Assembly (NCBI GenBank): GCA_009779015.1
Contig: WRFC01000023.1
Coordinates: forward strand, 1 to 9,481
Reading direction: 5' to 3'
Length of the DNA stretch: 9,481 bases
Origin: Coriobacteriia bacterium
Lineage (GTDB): Bacteria > Actinomycetota > Coriobacteriia > Coriobacteriales > UBA8131
Position numbers and translations under genes: made by a program. Below the pieces are notes generated by a model that saw only the letters and a list, made by a program, of their open reading frames with translations, did no database searches and was not told the origin of the DNA. Shown piece after piece: positions 1 to 6,692 of the stretch. How positions within the stretch are numbered: the first letter of the stretch is position 1; every line of letters starts with the position of its first letter.

Positions 1-130
1 CGGCCCGGCCGGCTCCAGGCTTTTGGCCTGATTCTGAGCGCTAATAATAAAGACTCCCCCCACTCGTCAAAAGTTTATTCCTACAGCCGCTAAATATAGC
101 AAACCTGTCAAGCGTTTTACCAACATCGCA

Positions 131-150
131 CCCACCTCGGTCCCACCTCG
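131..150 (+). promoter_or_regulatory. Possible OmpR/PhoB-type operator: direct repeat at 11-bp period
   Basis: CCCACCTCG occurs at 131-139 and again at 142-150, an exact 9-bp direct repeat with one helical turn (11 bp) between starts. OmpR/PhoB-family regulators typically bind tandem half-sites at this period. The repeat lies about 45-65 bp upstream of the putative -10 box of an OmpR-family regulator gene, so autoregulation is a reasonable inference. The sequence is not a classical Pho box. Confidence 0.3.
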
Positions 151-194
151 ACCCGGGCCCCGCGAGCAGAATCAAGTAAATCGCCTCAAAGTGG

Positions 195-200
195 TATCAT
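195..200 (+). promoter_or_regulatory. Putative -10 element of the response-regulator promoter
   Basis: TATCAT matches the TATAAT consensus at 5 of 6 positions and sits 34 bp before the start codon in an AT-rich stretch. At the expected 17-bp spacing the -35 position reads TCAAGT, a poor match. A promoter lacking a good -35 box fits one that needs an activator, such as the adjacent regulator bound to the repeat at 131-150. Confidence 0.35.
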
Positions 201-233
201 AAAAAAAGGATTTTAGACCAGGAGGTAGTTTTC

Positions 234-947
234 ATGAGTGAAGCGCCTGCAAGGATCTTGGTTGTCGATGATGAGTCTTCGATCACGGAGTTCGTCCGTT
301 ACAATCTGCGCAAAGAGGGTTATGAGGTCGATGTGGCCGCCGATGGCGTGACGGCCGTGAACATGGCGACCGTCAATTCGTATGACCTGATCGTCTTGGA
401 TGTCATGCTGCCGGGCTGGGACGGCTACGAGGTCACCCAGCGTCTGCGGGCAGCCGGCATCACGGTCCCGGTGCTCTTCCTCTCGGCGCGCGACACCGAG
501 CTCGACAAGGTCGTCGGCCTCGAGATCGGCGGCGACGACTACCTGGCCAAACCCTTTGGCATCCGCGAGCTGGTGGCCCGCGTAAAGGCGCTCTTGCGCC
601 GCATCAACACCTCCGACCAGCCAGACGGGGCAACCACCGGCACCGAGGTCATCGAGGCCGGCGGCATCACGCTGGACGAGGCCACGCACATGGCCACTGG
701 CGCCCATGGCCTGATCGACCTGACGCCCCGCGAGTTCGAGCTTTTGGCCGCCCTGATGCGCTTTGCCGGCAAGGTCTTATCGCGCGACCAATTGTTGCGC
801 GACGCCTGGGGCTGGGAGTACCTGGTTGAGACAAAGACGGTGGACACGCACGTCAAGCGGCTGCGTGACAAGCTGGCGGCCGCCGATCTGGACCCGTCGC
901 TAGTCGAGACCGTCCGCGGCTACGGCTACCGCTTTCGCCTGAACTAG
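234..947 (+). CDS. OmpR/PhoB-family response regulator
   Basis: DNA-binding response regulator of 237 residues, the usual length for the family. The receiver domain (about 7-120) shows the acidic pocket D12-D13, the phospho-acceptor D56 (LIVLDVMLPGWDG context), the switch residue S84 and K106 in the AKPF motif, so all catalytic positions are intact. The C-terminal winged helix (about 137-237) contains LTPREFELL and the recognition-helix segment TVDTHVKRLRDKL, ending in the typical TVRGYGYRF. The ATG has an AGGAGG ribosome binding site at 220-225, 8 bp upstream. The next gene is a histidine kinase, the likely cognate partner. The wing and recognition helix resemble RegX3/PhoP-type actinobacterial regulators, but the target regulon cannot be read from sequence alone, so no symbol is given. 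Phosphate control, cell-envelope stress and control of the downstream surface proteins are all possible. Confidence 0.96.
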   Translation: MSEAPARILVVDDESSITEFVRYNLRKEGYEVDVAADGVTAVNMATVNSYDLIVLDVMLPGWDGYEVTQRLRAAGITVPVLFLSARDTELDKVVGLEIGGDDYLAKPFGIRELVARVKALLRRINTSDQPDGATTGTEVIEAGGITLDEATHMATGAHGLIDLTPREFELLAALMRFAGKVLSRDQLLRDAWGWEYLVETKTVDTHVKRLRDKLAAADLDPSLVETVRGYGYRFRLN

Positions 948-1014
948 CGGCGCGCCCCCAACCGCGCACCGACCAACCGCGCCCCGACGACCCCCAGTCT
1001 GCGAGCCTCGTCCC

Positions 1015-2070
1015 ATGCCTTACCGCCGCCTTCGCATCGCCATCGCGGGAATCTGCGCGCTGGTCATCCTGATTGCCACCCTGGTGCTCGGCGGCCTGCT
1101 CATCTCGGCTCCGGACACCACGCTCTTCTTGCCCTTTTTGGCCATCGTCGCCGCCTTTATGACCTTTGTGCTCGTCCAGGCTATCGTCGGCATCGTCTTG
1201 CATCCGCTTGGCGACCTCATCAAACGCCTCAAAAAACTCTCGGAAGGCGACTTTACGGTGCGCTTCTCGACCCCTCAGAGCAATGGCCGGCAGGCCCCGC
1301 AGATCGTCCAGGACCTGGCGCAGTCTTTAGATAAGGTGGGCACCCAGGTGCGCACCACGATGGCCGAGCTGGTCTCTGAGAGCCACCGCCAAAAGCAGTT
1401 CATCTCGGATGTCTCGCACGAGATGCGCACGCCCCTGACCTCGATCCGCGGCGCCGCCGAGACGATGCTCGACGAAGACATCGACTACGAGGACCGCGAG
1501 CACTTCTGCCTGACCATCATCAGCGAGGCCGACCGCCTGACCCGCCTGGCCAACGACCTCATCGCCCTCCAGCGCATCGAGGGCGACGGCGACCTCGACC
1601 TCCGCCGCGTCAATCTGCATAGCGTTCTGGAGAAGGCCCTGAACACCTTAGACATCCTCTTTGAAGAGAGGAGCGTGACGGTCAGCCTCTCGGGCGAGGC
1701 GCCGGACGTCTTGGGCGACCCGGACCGCCTCCAGCAGGTGGCCGTGAACCTCTTGGACAACGCCAGCCGCTACGTCGGCGAGGGCGGGCGCGTGCACGTC
1801 GAGCTCTCGGGCGTGCACGAGCACAGCGTCATCACGGTCTCGGACGACGGCCCGGGCTTTGGCGACATCGACCCCGCCCGCCTCTTCGACCGCTTCTACC
1901 GGGGCGAGCGCTCGCGCGTGCGCAGCTCTACCGGCTCGGGGCTCGGCCTGACCATCGTCAAGGCCATCGTGACCGCCCACGACGGCACCGTCGAGGCCAT
2001 CAACCTGCCCGGCGGCGGCGCCTGCTTCATCGTCGCCATCCCCTCGCTGCCGCCCCAACAGCAGAAATAA
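1015..2070 (+). CDS. Membrane sensor histidine kinase (HAMP-HisKA-HATPase)
   Basis: Sensor kinase of 351 residues, probable partner of the preceding regulator. Two hydrophobic segments (about 7-31 and 37-62) are separated by only about six residues, so almost nothing projects outside the membrane. A HAMP-like linker (about 63-115) with the LKKLSEGDF motif follows. The HisKA dimerisation helix carries the phospho-acceptor H135 in SHEMRTP. The ATPase domain has an N box (NLLDNASRY, 245-253), G1 box DDGPGF (277-282), F box LFDRFYRG (290-297) and G2 box GSGLGL (307-312). All catalytic boxes look intact. The ATG at 1015 is the first start after the in-frame stop at 940-942, with no GTG or TTG between. 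It has no recognisable Shine-Dalgarno sequence despite a 67-bp gap from the regulator stop, so translation may be weak or coupled. The tiny loop suggests sensing within the membrane or through a partner protein. Confidence 0.95.
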   Translation: MPYRRLRIAIAGICALVILIATLVLGGLLISAPDTTLFLPFLAIVAAFMTFVLVQAIVGIVLHPLGDLIKRLKKLSEGDFTVRFSTPQSNGRQAPQIVQDLAQSLDKVGTQVRTTMAELVSESHRQKQFISDVSHEMRTPLTSIRGAAETMLDEDIDYEDREHFCLTIISEADRLTRLANDLIALQRIEGDGDLDLRRVNLHSVLEKALNTLDILFEERSVTVSLSGEAPDVLGDPDRLQQVAVNLLDNASRYVGEGGRVHVELSGVHEHSVITVSDDGPGFGDIDPARLFDRFYRGERSRVRSSTGSGLGLTIVKAIVTAHDGTVEAINLPGGGACFIVAIPSLPPQQQK

Positions 2071-2076
2071 CCCTCT

Positions 2077-2130
2077 AGCCAGCGCCCTCGCTCTGCGAAT
2101 CCGCCTTCAGCCAGCGCCCTCGCTCTGCGA
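2077..2130 (+). repeat. 22-bp direct repeat downstream of the kinase gene
   Basis: AGCCAGCGCCCTCGCTCTGC plus GA occurs exactly at 2077-2098 and 2109-2130, with a 32-bp period (about three helical turns). The ten bases between copies are unique. A shorter related string, TCTGCGAGCC, appears at 998-1007 just before the kinase start. Two copies are too few for an array. It may be a local duplication or a paired protein-binding site. Confidence 0.75.
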
Positions 2131-2230
2131 GCCCCGCCCGGGCCGCCCGGCGTGCGCCTGGCGGCGCCCGGCGGCGCCCGGCCAGCCCCATATTTGTCGC
2201 TTATCCTGAAAACATCCGCCCAAGTTGCGA

Positions 2231-2236
2231 TATTAT
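2231..2236 (+). promoter_or_regulatory. Putative -10 element of the surface-protein operon promoter
   Basis: TATTAT matches TATAAT at 5 of 6 positions within the only AT-rich island upstream of the first surface-protein gene. The -35 position at 17-bp spacing (GAAAAC) is poor. An alternative pairing is TTGCGA (2225-2230) with TTTTAA (2248-2253) at a 17-bp spacing. Either choice gives a leader of about 130-160 nt containing both hairpins described below. No better promoter is visible after 2315. Confidence 0.35.
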
Positions 2237-2281
2237 GTTAACAAGCATTTTAAAGGGGCGCACGTTCTTGAAGGTTCACCA

Positions 2282-2319
2282 AGGGGGGGGGATCAGCTTT
2301 AATCTTTCCCCCCTCTTTT
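2282..2319 (+). terminator. G9/C6 hairpin with T-rich tail: terminator or leader attenuator
   Basis: A run of nine G (2283-2291) can pair with six C (2308-2313). The inner bases GAT (2291-2293) and ATC (2302-2304) extend the stem, with G-U pairs possible at the intervening T's, leaving a loop of about eight bases. CTTTTAG follows, giving the shape of an intrinsic terminator. It could end read-through from the two-component genes, or it could attenuate transcription of the surface-protein operon if the promoter at 2231 is the true one. The G homopolymer is also a candidate slipped-strand phase-variation tract. Confidence 0.45.
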
Positions 2320-2331
2320 AGTTCAGATCGG

Positions 2332-2359
2332 GCCTCGTCTGGCATTTGGTAGACGAGGC
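2332..2359 (+). promoter_or_regulatory. Perfect 9-bp inverted repeat in the surface-protein leader
   Basis: GCCTCGTCT (2332-2340) and AGACGAGGC (2351-2359) are exact inverted repeats around a 10-base loop. The structure ends 26 bases before the ribosome binding site. No T-tract follows, so it is not a terminator. It could stabilise the 5' end of the mRNA, act as a translational control element or be a dimeric protein-binding site. Confidence 0.5.
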
Positions 2360-2397
2360 GCAGTCGGCGGCCAGCCAAAGAACCAAGGGGAGAGGTC

Positions 2398-4599
2398 ATG
2401 CTTACAGCCAATGCTCGTGCCAACCTTGCCAAGCGGGCGCTCATCGTACTTTTGAGTTTTGCCCTGATTTCGACAACGCTCTTCTTCGGGGTCACCCGGG
2501 CAGCCTTTGGAGACACGCATTACGTGCCTATCCAGGTGCATAACGGTGCCGGTTACACGCTCAAGTTCTATTTTGACGTGCCCGACGGTGTGACTGTGCC
2601 GGCCTCGCGCGACCTTGACCCGACACATACCAATTACATCGAGAACGGCCTTTACGTCGTCGAGCTGGACTGTGACAGCAAGGCCACCGGCAGCACCGAC
2701 AGCGTTGACACCCTGCTGGACAGCGCCTTGGCCAAGGCCGACTCGCTGAACCTCCATTATGTCGAGATCTACCGCAACTCCGACGATACCCTGGTGGCGA
2801 CTGTCAGCGCCAACGCGATCGCCCATCGCAGCAACCATAACACGATCATCGGCGACGACGGCACGATGGGCAACGCCAAGTCCAATGGCACGCGTGATGT
2901 CAACCCGGGCAATGCTAACTTCTGGTTCAGCCTGCTCTCGGCCGACACCTCGGCCACGCTGCAAGGCACCAAGACCATCGACGGCGCCTCGCAGGCCGGC
3001 AATGCCGGGCTCTTTGACTTCTCGGTCACCGACGCAGAAGGCACGGTCGTCTCGACTGGCAGCAACGACCGCGCAGGCAACATCACGTTCGCGCCCATCA
3101 AATACACGCAGGCCGACATCGGCACGCACACCTATACGGTCAAAGAGCTGGGCGACCGGGTACCGGCCTCTGAGGCCAGCCGCTGGGACAAAGACGCCTC
3201 GGAGTTCACTGTTACCGTGACGGTCGCATTTGTAGACAACACCCTGACGGCCACCGTGGATTATCCAAACGGCCCGCTGCAGTTTACCAATACCTTCAAT
3301 GCCGCCGCCTCGGTCAACCTGCAGGCCAGCAAGACGGCCGTCGGCCGGGCGCTCAGTGACGGGCAGTTCAGCTTTGAGGCCATCGACACCAACACCGACG
3401 CCGTGGTCGCCACCGGCACTAACGACGCCGATGGCAATATAGTCTTCTCGTCAATCGGCTATGATCAGACGGACGCCGGCCAGACCTATACTTACATCAT
3501 CAAAGAGGTCGGCACGCCCCAGGCCGGCTGGACGCTGGACGGCTCGGAGTACCGGGCGCAGGTCACGGTCAACGAAGACGGCAACACGATCACGCCCGAG
3601 GTCGCCTACTCGACCGCTGACGAGCAGCCGCCGGCCTTTGTGAACACCTACCATGCCACCGGCTCGGTCGTCTTAGAGGCCAAAAAGACCGTTACGGGCG
3701 CAGACCTCGTGGCCGGCCAGTTCAACTTCACGGTCAAAGACGCCAGCGGGCAGGTCGTCAGCCAAGGCACCAACGACGCCGTCGGCAAAGTCTCGTTCTC
3801 GGCCATCAAGTTCGACGACACCCAGCTCGGCACCTATCACTATACGATGCAAGAGACCAGCACTGACGCCACTGGCTGGACGTATGACAAGTCTGTGCAT
3901 AACGTCACCGTCACGGTCAGCGATGGTAGTACAGGCGGCACCCTGGCCATCAGCGCCCTTTACGATAACAGTGCCACGCCTCCGGTCTTTACGAACAGCT
4001 ATGTCGAGCCCAAGACCTATCCGGCCTCGCTTGAGCTGGTTGGCAAGAAGATCGTCCAAGGCACAGACGAGGACGTCTCGGGGTTCTTTGACTTCAGCGT
4101 GACCGACGAGGACGGCAACGTCGTGGCCAGTGGCACCAATGCCTCAGACGGCACCATCGCCTTCAGCGAGATCGATTACACCGGCGAGGCCGATCTGGGC
4201 ACACATGTCTACACGGTTCAAGAAGACAACGTAGACAGCAACAATTGGACTGTGGATAAGAGCGTCTACACGGTCACCGTGTCAGTCCAGTCCAACGCGC
4301 TGGCCAACCAAGGCGACCAGCAGATGGTGGCGACGGTCGAATCGATTGCCAAGGCCGGTCAAGCGGTCGATGCTATTACTTTCACGAATGTCTACTCGGT
4401 CGATAACGTCCAACCTGGCAAGCGGCCTCAGCCGACCACTCCAACGACCACGCCAGTGACAACTCCGGCGACCACGCCGGCGACCGGCGACGATGCCTGG
4501 CTGCTGCTCTTGGGGGCCGCTGGGCTGTTGGCCGTTGGCGGCGGAGCGCTGGCTATGCGCTGGGTGCGGCGCTCGCGCCGCAAGCCCGACCAAGCCTGA
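2398..4599 (+). CDS. Sortase-anchored surface/pilin-like protein with four FctA-type isopeptide domains
   Basis: Cell-wall surface protein of 733 residues. The N-terminus has basic residues and a hydrophobic core (about 13-36) typical of a Sec signal, with cleavage probably around 36-39. An N-terminal domain (about 40-183) is shared with the next gene. Four Spy0128/FctA-like domains follow (about 185-300, 305-418, 422-535, 543-666). Each has the residues expected for a self-formed Lys-Asn isopeptide bond with a catalytic Glu: K192/E250/N298, K312/E370/N416, K430/E486/N533 and K551/E609/N664. Such bonds give pilins and adhesins mechanical and protease stability. A Thr/Pro-rich stalk (679-696) leads to the sorting motif TPATG (693-697), a hydrophobic segment and a basic tail (RWVRRSRRK). 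The first motif position is Thr, not Leu. No sortase gene is in the window. It may be a pilus shaft subunit or a monomeric adhesin; no clear pilin-polymerisation motif was found. Confidence 0.9.
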   Translation: MLTANARANLAKRALIVLLSFALISTTLFFGVTRAAFGDTHYVPIQVHNGAGYTLKFYFDVPDGVTVPASRDLDPTHTNYIENGLYVVELDCDSKATGSTDSVDTLLDSALAKADSLNLHYVEIYRNSDDTLVATVSANAIAHRSNHNTIIGDDGTMGNAKSNGTRDVNPGNANFWFSLLSADTSATLQGTKTIDGASQAGNAGLFDFSVTDAEGTVVSTGSNDRAGNITFAPIKYTQADIGTHTYTVKELGDRVPASEASRWDKDASEFTVTVTVAFVDNTLTATVDYPNGPLQFTNTFNAAASVNLQASKTAVGRALSDGQFSFEAIDTNTDAVVATGTNDADGNIVFSSIGYDQTDAGQTYTYIIKEVGTPQAGWTLDGSEYRAQVTVNEDGNTITPEVAYSTADEQPPAFVNTYHATGSVVLEAKKTVTGADLVAGQFNFTVKDASGQVVSQGTNDAVGKVSFSAIKFDDTQLGTYHYTMQETSTDATGWTYDKSVHNVTVTVSDGSTGGTLAISALYDNSATPPVFTNSYVEPKTYPASLELVGKKIVQGTDEDVSGFFDFSVTDEDGNVVASGTNASDGTIAFSEIDYTGEADLGTHVYTVQEDNVDSNNWTVDKSVYTVTVSVQSNALANQGDQQMVATVESIAKAGQAVDAITFTNVYSVDNVQPGKRPQPTTPTTTPVTTPATTPATGDDAWLLLLGAAGLLAVGGGALAMRWVRRSRRKPDQA

Positions 4600-4655
4600 G
4601 GCGGCTAACGGTTTTGCGCTGAAGATGTTCGCATGAGTATTCTGAGGGGGTAAAA

Positions 4656-6692
4656 ATGTCGGGCTCTCAAGCAGGGTGTGTAAGGCTCCGCAAAATCCTC
4701 TTTCTGGGGCTGGGTCTGGCGCTGGCTGCGCTCGTGCTTTGGCTGGGCGCCCCCAAGACGGCCTATGCTGATGACACTGTGAGCATCGGGATGCAGGGCG
4801 GGGCCGGCTATACATTCAAGTTCTATTTTCAAGACCCGGGCAATAATATCGTCCCGGCCGCTGACATCGAGGACGGGTTTTATGTGGTGTCGCTAGATTG
4901 CGGTGCCGGGGCGGGTGGCACCGGCGGCGGCGGTGCGGCGGGCAGCCTGAGCAGCGTGGCCACGCTTTTGCCTGGGCAAGGCAGCTTGCAGCGCATCGAG
5001 GTCTACCGCGATTCTGACGGCTATTGCGTGGCCACGGTGGCGCCTGGGGCGATCGCCCTGGGCGGCGGCAGCGCGGGCGGCGGCACGCAGCCCGGCAGCT
5101 CGGCGGCGCTGATCACCTTGGACGATGGCCCCTCTGGGCTCCAAAGCGATGGCACGCTGGCCGTTTTGGCGGGCTCGGCCGACTTCTCGTTTGACCTCTT
5201 GAACGCCAGCTGCTCGCTTGGCCTAAAAGCCAGCCAAGAGGTCGATGGCGCAACCGCCGACAGCGTGGCCGGGATGTTCGACTTTGCCGTTTACGACGCC
5301 GGCCAGCACGTCTTGGCCACGGCCAGCAATGCCGCTGATGGCAGCATCGGCTTTTCAGAGATCAACTACACCGAGGCCGACCTGGGGCTCAGGACCTATA
5401 CGCTCAGCGAGGCCGGCAACACGCTGCCGGCTCTTGAGCAGGGCCTCTGGACGGTCGTCCGGCCAGATTATCCGGTCGACGTCGCGGTCGCTTTTGTTGA
5501 TAACACCCTCGTCGCCACCCCGCTCTACACCGACGGTGTGCCCCCGGTCTTCGTCAACGTCTACCGTGACGGCTCGGCGGGCGCAGGCACAGGCGCGGGC
5601 GCGGGCACGATCCGCCTGGCGGCCCAGGTCCAGACGATCGGCCGTGACCTTGAGGCCGGCCTGTTTACCTTTGCGGTCGTCGACCCGCTGGGCAATATCG
5701 TCAGCACGGCCAAGAACGACGGCTACGGCAATGTCACATTCCCCGAGATCAGCTTCAGCACCGACGACCTGGGCACCCATCAATACACGGTCACCGAGAT
5801 CAACACCCATGCCTTGGGCTGGACATTCGACCACACCGCCTATGCCGTGACCATCAACGTCGGCCTGGACGACAGTGGCGCATTGGCCGTGACGGCCAAG
5901 TACACGCGCGATCTTCTCCCCCTGTTTACGAACAGCTACAAGTTGCCGACGCTGTTGGGGGCATCGGTGGCTTTGGCGGCCAAGAATATCGTGGTCGGGA
6001 CCGATCAGGACACGGCCGGCTGGTTTGATTTTGCGGTGGCCGATGAGAGCGGCCGGGTCGTGGCCACGGGTACGAACGACAGCGCCGGCCACATCGTTTT
6101 TGCCGACATCGCCTATTTGACCGAGGCCGACCTGGGCACGCATCTTTATACCGTGCGCGAGACGAGCCTCGATGGCAACGGCTGGGAGGTCGATAAGGGC
6201 GTTTACGACGTCTTGGTCTTTGTTGATTACGTGGACCTCGACGAGAGCCTCTACACCCAAAGCGATGCCGACCAAGCCGATGCCCAGCTGGTCGCCAGCA
6301 TCGAGCTGATCAGCCAGAATGACAGCCCCGTCGAGCAGATGGCCTTTACCAACGTCTATTCGAGCTCGGCGGTCGAGTCGGGGTCGCGCGATGACACGGG
6401 CAGCGGCGCGGTCAGCGCGGGCGGCGGCTCGGGCGGTGCGGGCGGCGGCTCGGGCGCGGGCGGCACGGCGGGCACGGGGGATGCGGCTTTTCTTCTGATT
6501 ATCGTGGCCGGCCTGCTGGTCTTGACCGGGGCCGTGACCGTGGTTACCGCAGTCTGGCTGCACCGGCACAAGCCCGGCCCGCCCAAGCCCGATCAGCCCA
6601 AGCCCGGCCCGTCCACAGACGATCGGCCCAAGCCCGGCCCGCCCACAGACGATCGGCCCAAAGACGGCCCGTCCACAGGCGGTCAACGATAA
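4656..6692 (+). CDS. Paralogous surface protein with three FctA-like domains lacking the isopeptide lysine
   Basis: Surface protein of 678 residues, a clear paralog of the preceding gene, 56 bp downstream and probably co-transcribed (GAGGGGG at 4644-4650 before the ATG). The signal peptide (about 11-38) ends in AYA before DD. The N-terminal domain (about 40-185) matches its neighbour (GAGYTFKFYF, DGFYVVSLDC, IEVYRDSD). Three FctA-like domains (about 186-303, 317-428, 436-568) keep the Glu (E252, E381, E502) and Asn (N301, N426, N566), but the position aligned to the neighbour's lysines reads Q194, V325 and N444. Gly/Ser-rich low-complexity stretches lie at domain borders (about 83-97, 136-149, 309-318, 585-605). 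The C-terminus has TAGTGD where an LPxTG motif would be, a membrane segment (about 611-634), and then a 44-residue tail of KPGP decapeptides. It may be a membrane-held accessory subunit, or wall-anchored by an unusual sortase. Confidence 0.88.
   Translation: MSGSQAGCVRLRKILFLGLGLALAALVLWLGAPKTAYADDTVSIGMQGGAGYTFKFYFQDPGNNIVPAADIEDGFYVVSLDCGAGAGGTGGGGAAGSLSSVATLLPGQGSLQRIEVYRDSDGYCVATVAPGAIALGGGSAGGGTQPGSSAALITLDDGPSGLQSDGTLAVLAGSADFSFDLLNASCSLGLKASQEVDGATADSVAGMFDFAVYDAGQHVLATASNAADGSIGFSEINYTEADLGLRTYTLSEAGNTLPALEQGLWTVVRPDYPVDVAVAFVDNTLVATPLYTDGVPPVFVNVYRDGSAGAGTGAGAGTIRLAAQVQTIGRDLEAGLFTFAVVDPLGNIVSTAKNDGYGNVTFPEISFSTDDLGTHQYTVTEINTHALGWTFDHTAYAVTINVGLDDSGALAVTAKYTRDLLPLFTNSYKLPTLLGASVALAAKNIVVGTDQDTAGWFDFAVADESGRVVATGTNDSAGHIVFADIAYLTEADLGTHLYTVRETSLDGNGWEVDKGVYDVLVFVDYVDLDESLYTQSDADQADAQLVASIELISQNDSPVEQMAFTNVYSSSAVESGSRDDTGSGAVSAGGGSGGAGGGSGAGGTAGTGDAAFLLIIVAGLLVLTGAVTVVTAVWLHRHKPGPPKPDQPKPGPSTDDRPKPGPPTDDRPKDGPSTGGQR
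6570..6689 (+). repeat. 30-bp in-frame tandem repeat encoding Pro/Lys decapeptides
   Basis: Four 30-bp units encode KPGPPKPDQP, KPGPSTDDRP, KPGPPTDDRP and KDGPSTGGQR at residues 639-678. The middle two differ by one nucleotide substitution; the outer two are more diverged. The repeat follows the C-terminal membrane segment and runs to the stop codon, where a sortase substrate normally has only a few basic residues. Copy number could vary between strains by slippage. Confidence 0.9.

Larger units (their letters stand above)
1..233. other. Regulatory region upstream of the two-component system; no gene seen
   Basis: No credible coding sequence lies here. The last 60 bp are AT-rich and hold the response-regulator promoter and ribosome binding site; the middle holds a short direct repeat (separate entries). 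Read on the minus strand, TTGACG (65-70) and TTATTA (42-47) are 17 bp apart, a weak candidate for a divergent promoter serving a gene left of the window. No start codon follows it before the window edge, so this is unproven. The first 15 bases are very GC-rich. Confidence 0.5.
2071..2397 (+). other. Intergenic leader region before the surface-protein pair
   Basis: There is no gene in these 327 bp. In order it contains a 22-bp direct repeat (2077-2130), a very GC-rich block with the 10-bp tandem duplication GCGGCGCCCG (2161-2170 and 2171-2180), an AT-rich probable promoter (2225-2253), a nine-G homopolymer pairing with a C6 run (2282-2319), and a perfect 9-bp inverted repeat (2332-2359). It ends with the purine-rich ribosome binding site AGGGGAGAGG (2386-2395) before the ATG at 2398. 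The density of structure between promoter and start codon suggests post-initiation control of the surface proteins. Confidence 0.6.

Noticed and set aside
16..30. CAGGC/GCCTG mini-hairpin at the left edge, a possible terminator of an upstream gene
   Set aside because: The stem is only 5 bp with no T-tract after it on either strand within the visible sequence.
2268..2280. GGTTCACC next to the G-tract considered as an actinobacterial Pho box half-site
   Set aside because: Only one half-site is present, with no second copy at an 11-bp period.
5355..6686. Long open frame of 443 codons on the minus strand, antisense to the second surface protein
   Set aside because: It is a by-product of high GC and of the codon bias on the plus strand. 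The translation is low-complexity (Arg/Ala/Gly/Asp-rich) without recognisable domains, while the plus frame has a signal peptide, FctA domains and a sorting region.
6570..6689. Regular 30-bp repeats considered as a CRISPR remnant
   Set aside because: The units are contiguous with no spacers, in frame and translated into a decapeptide repeat.
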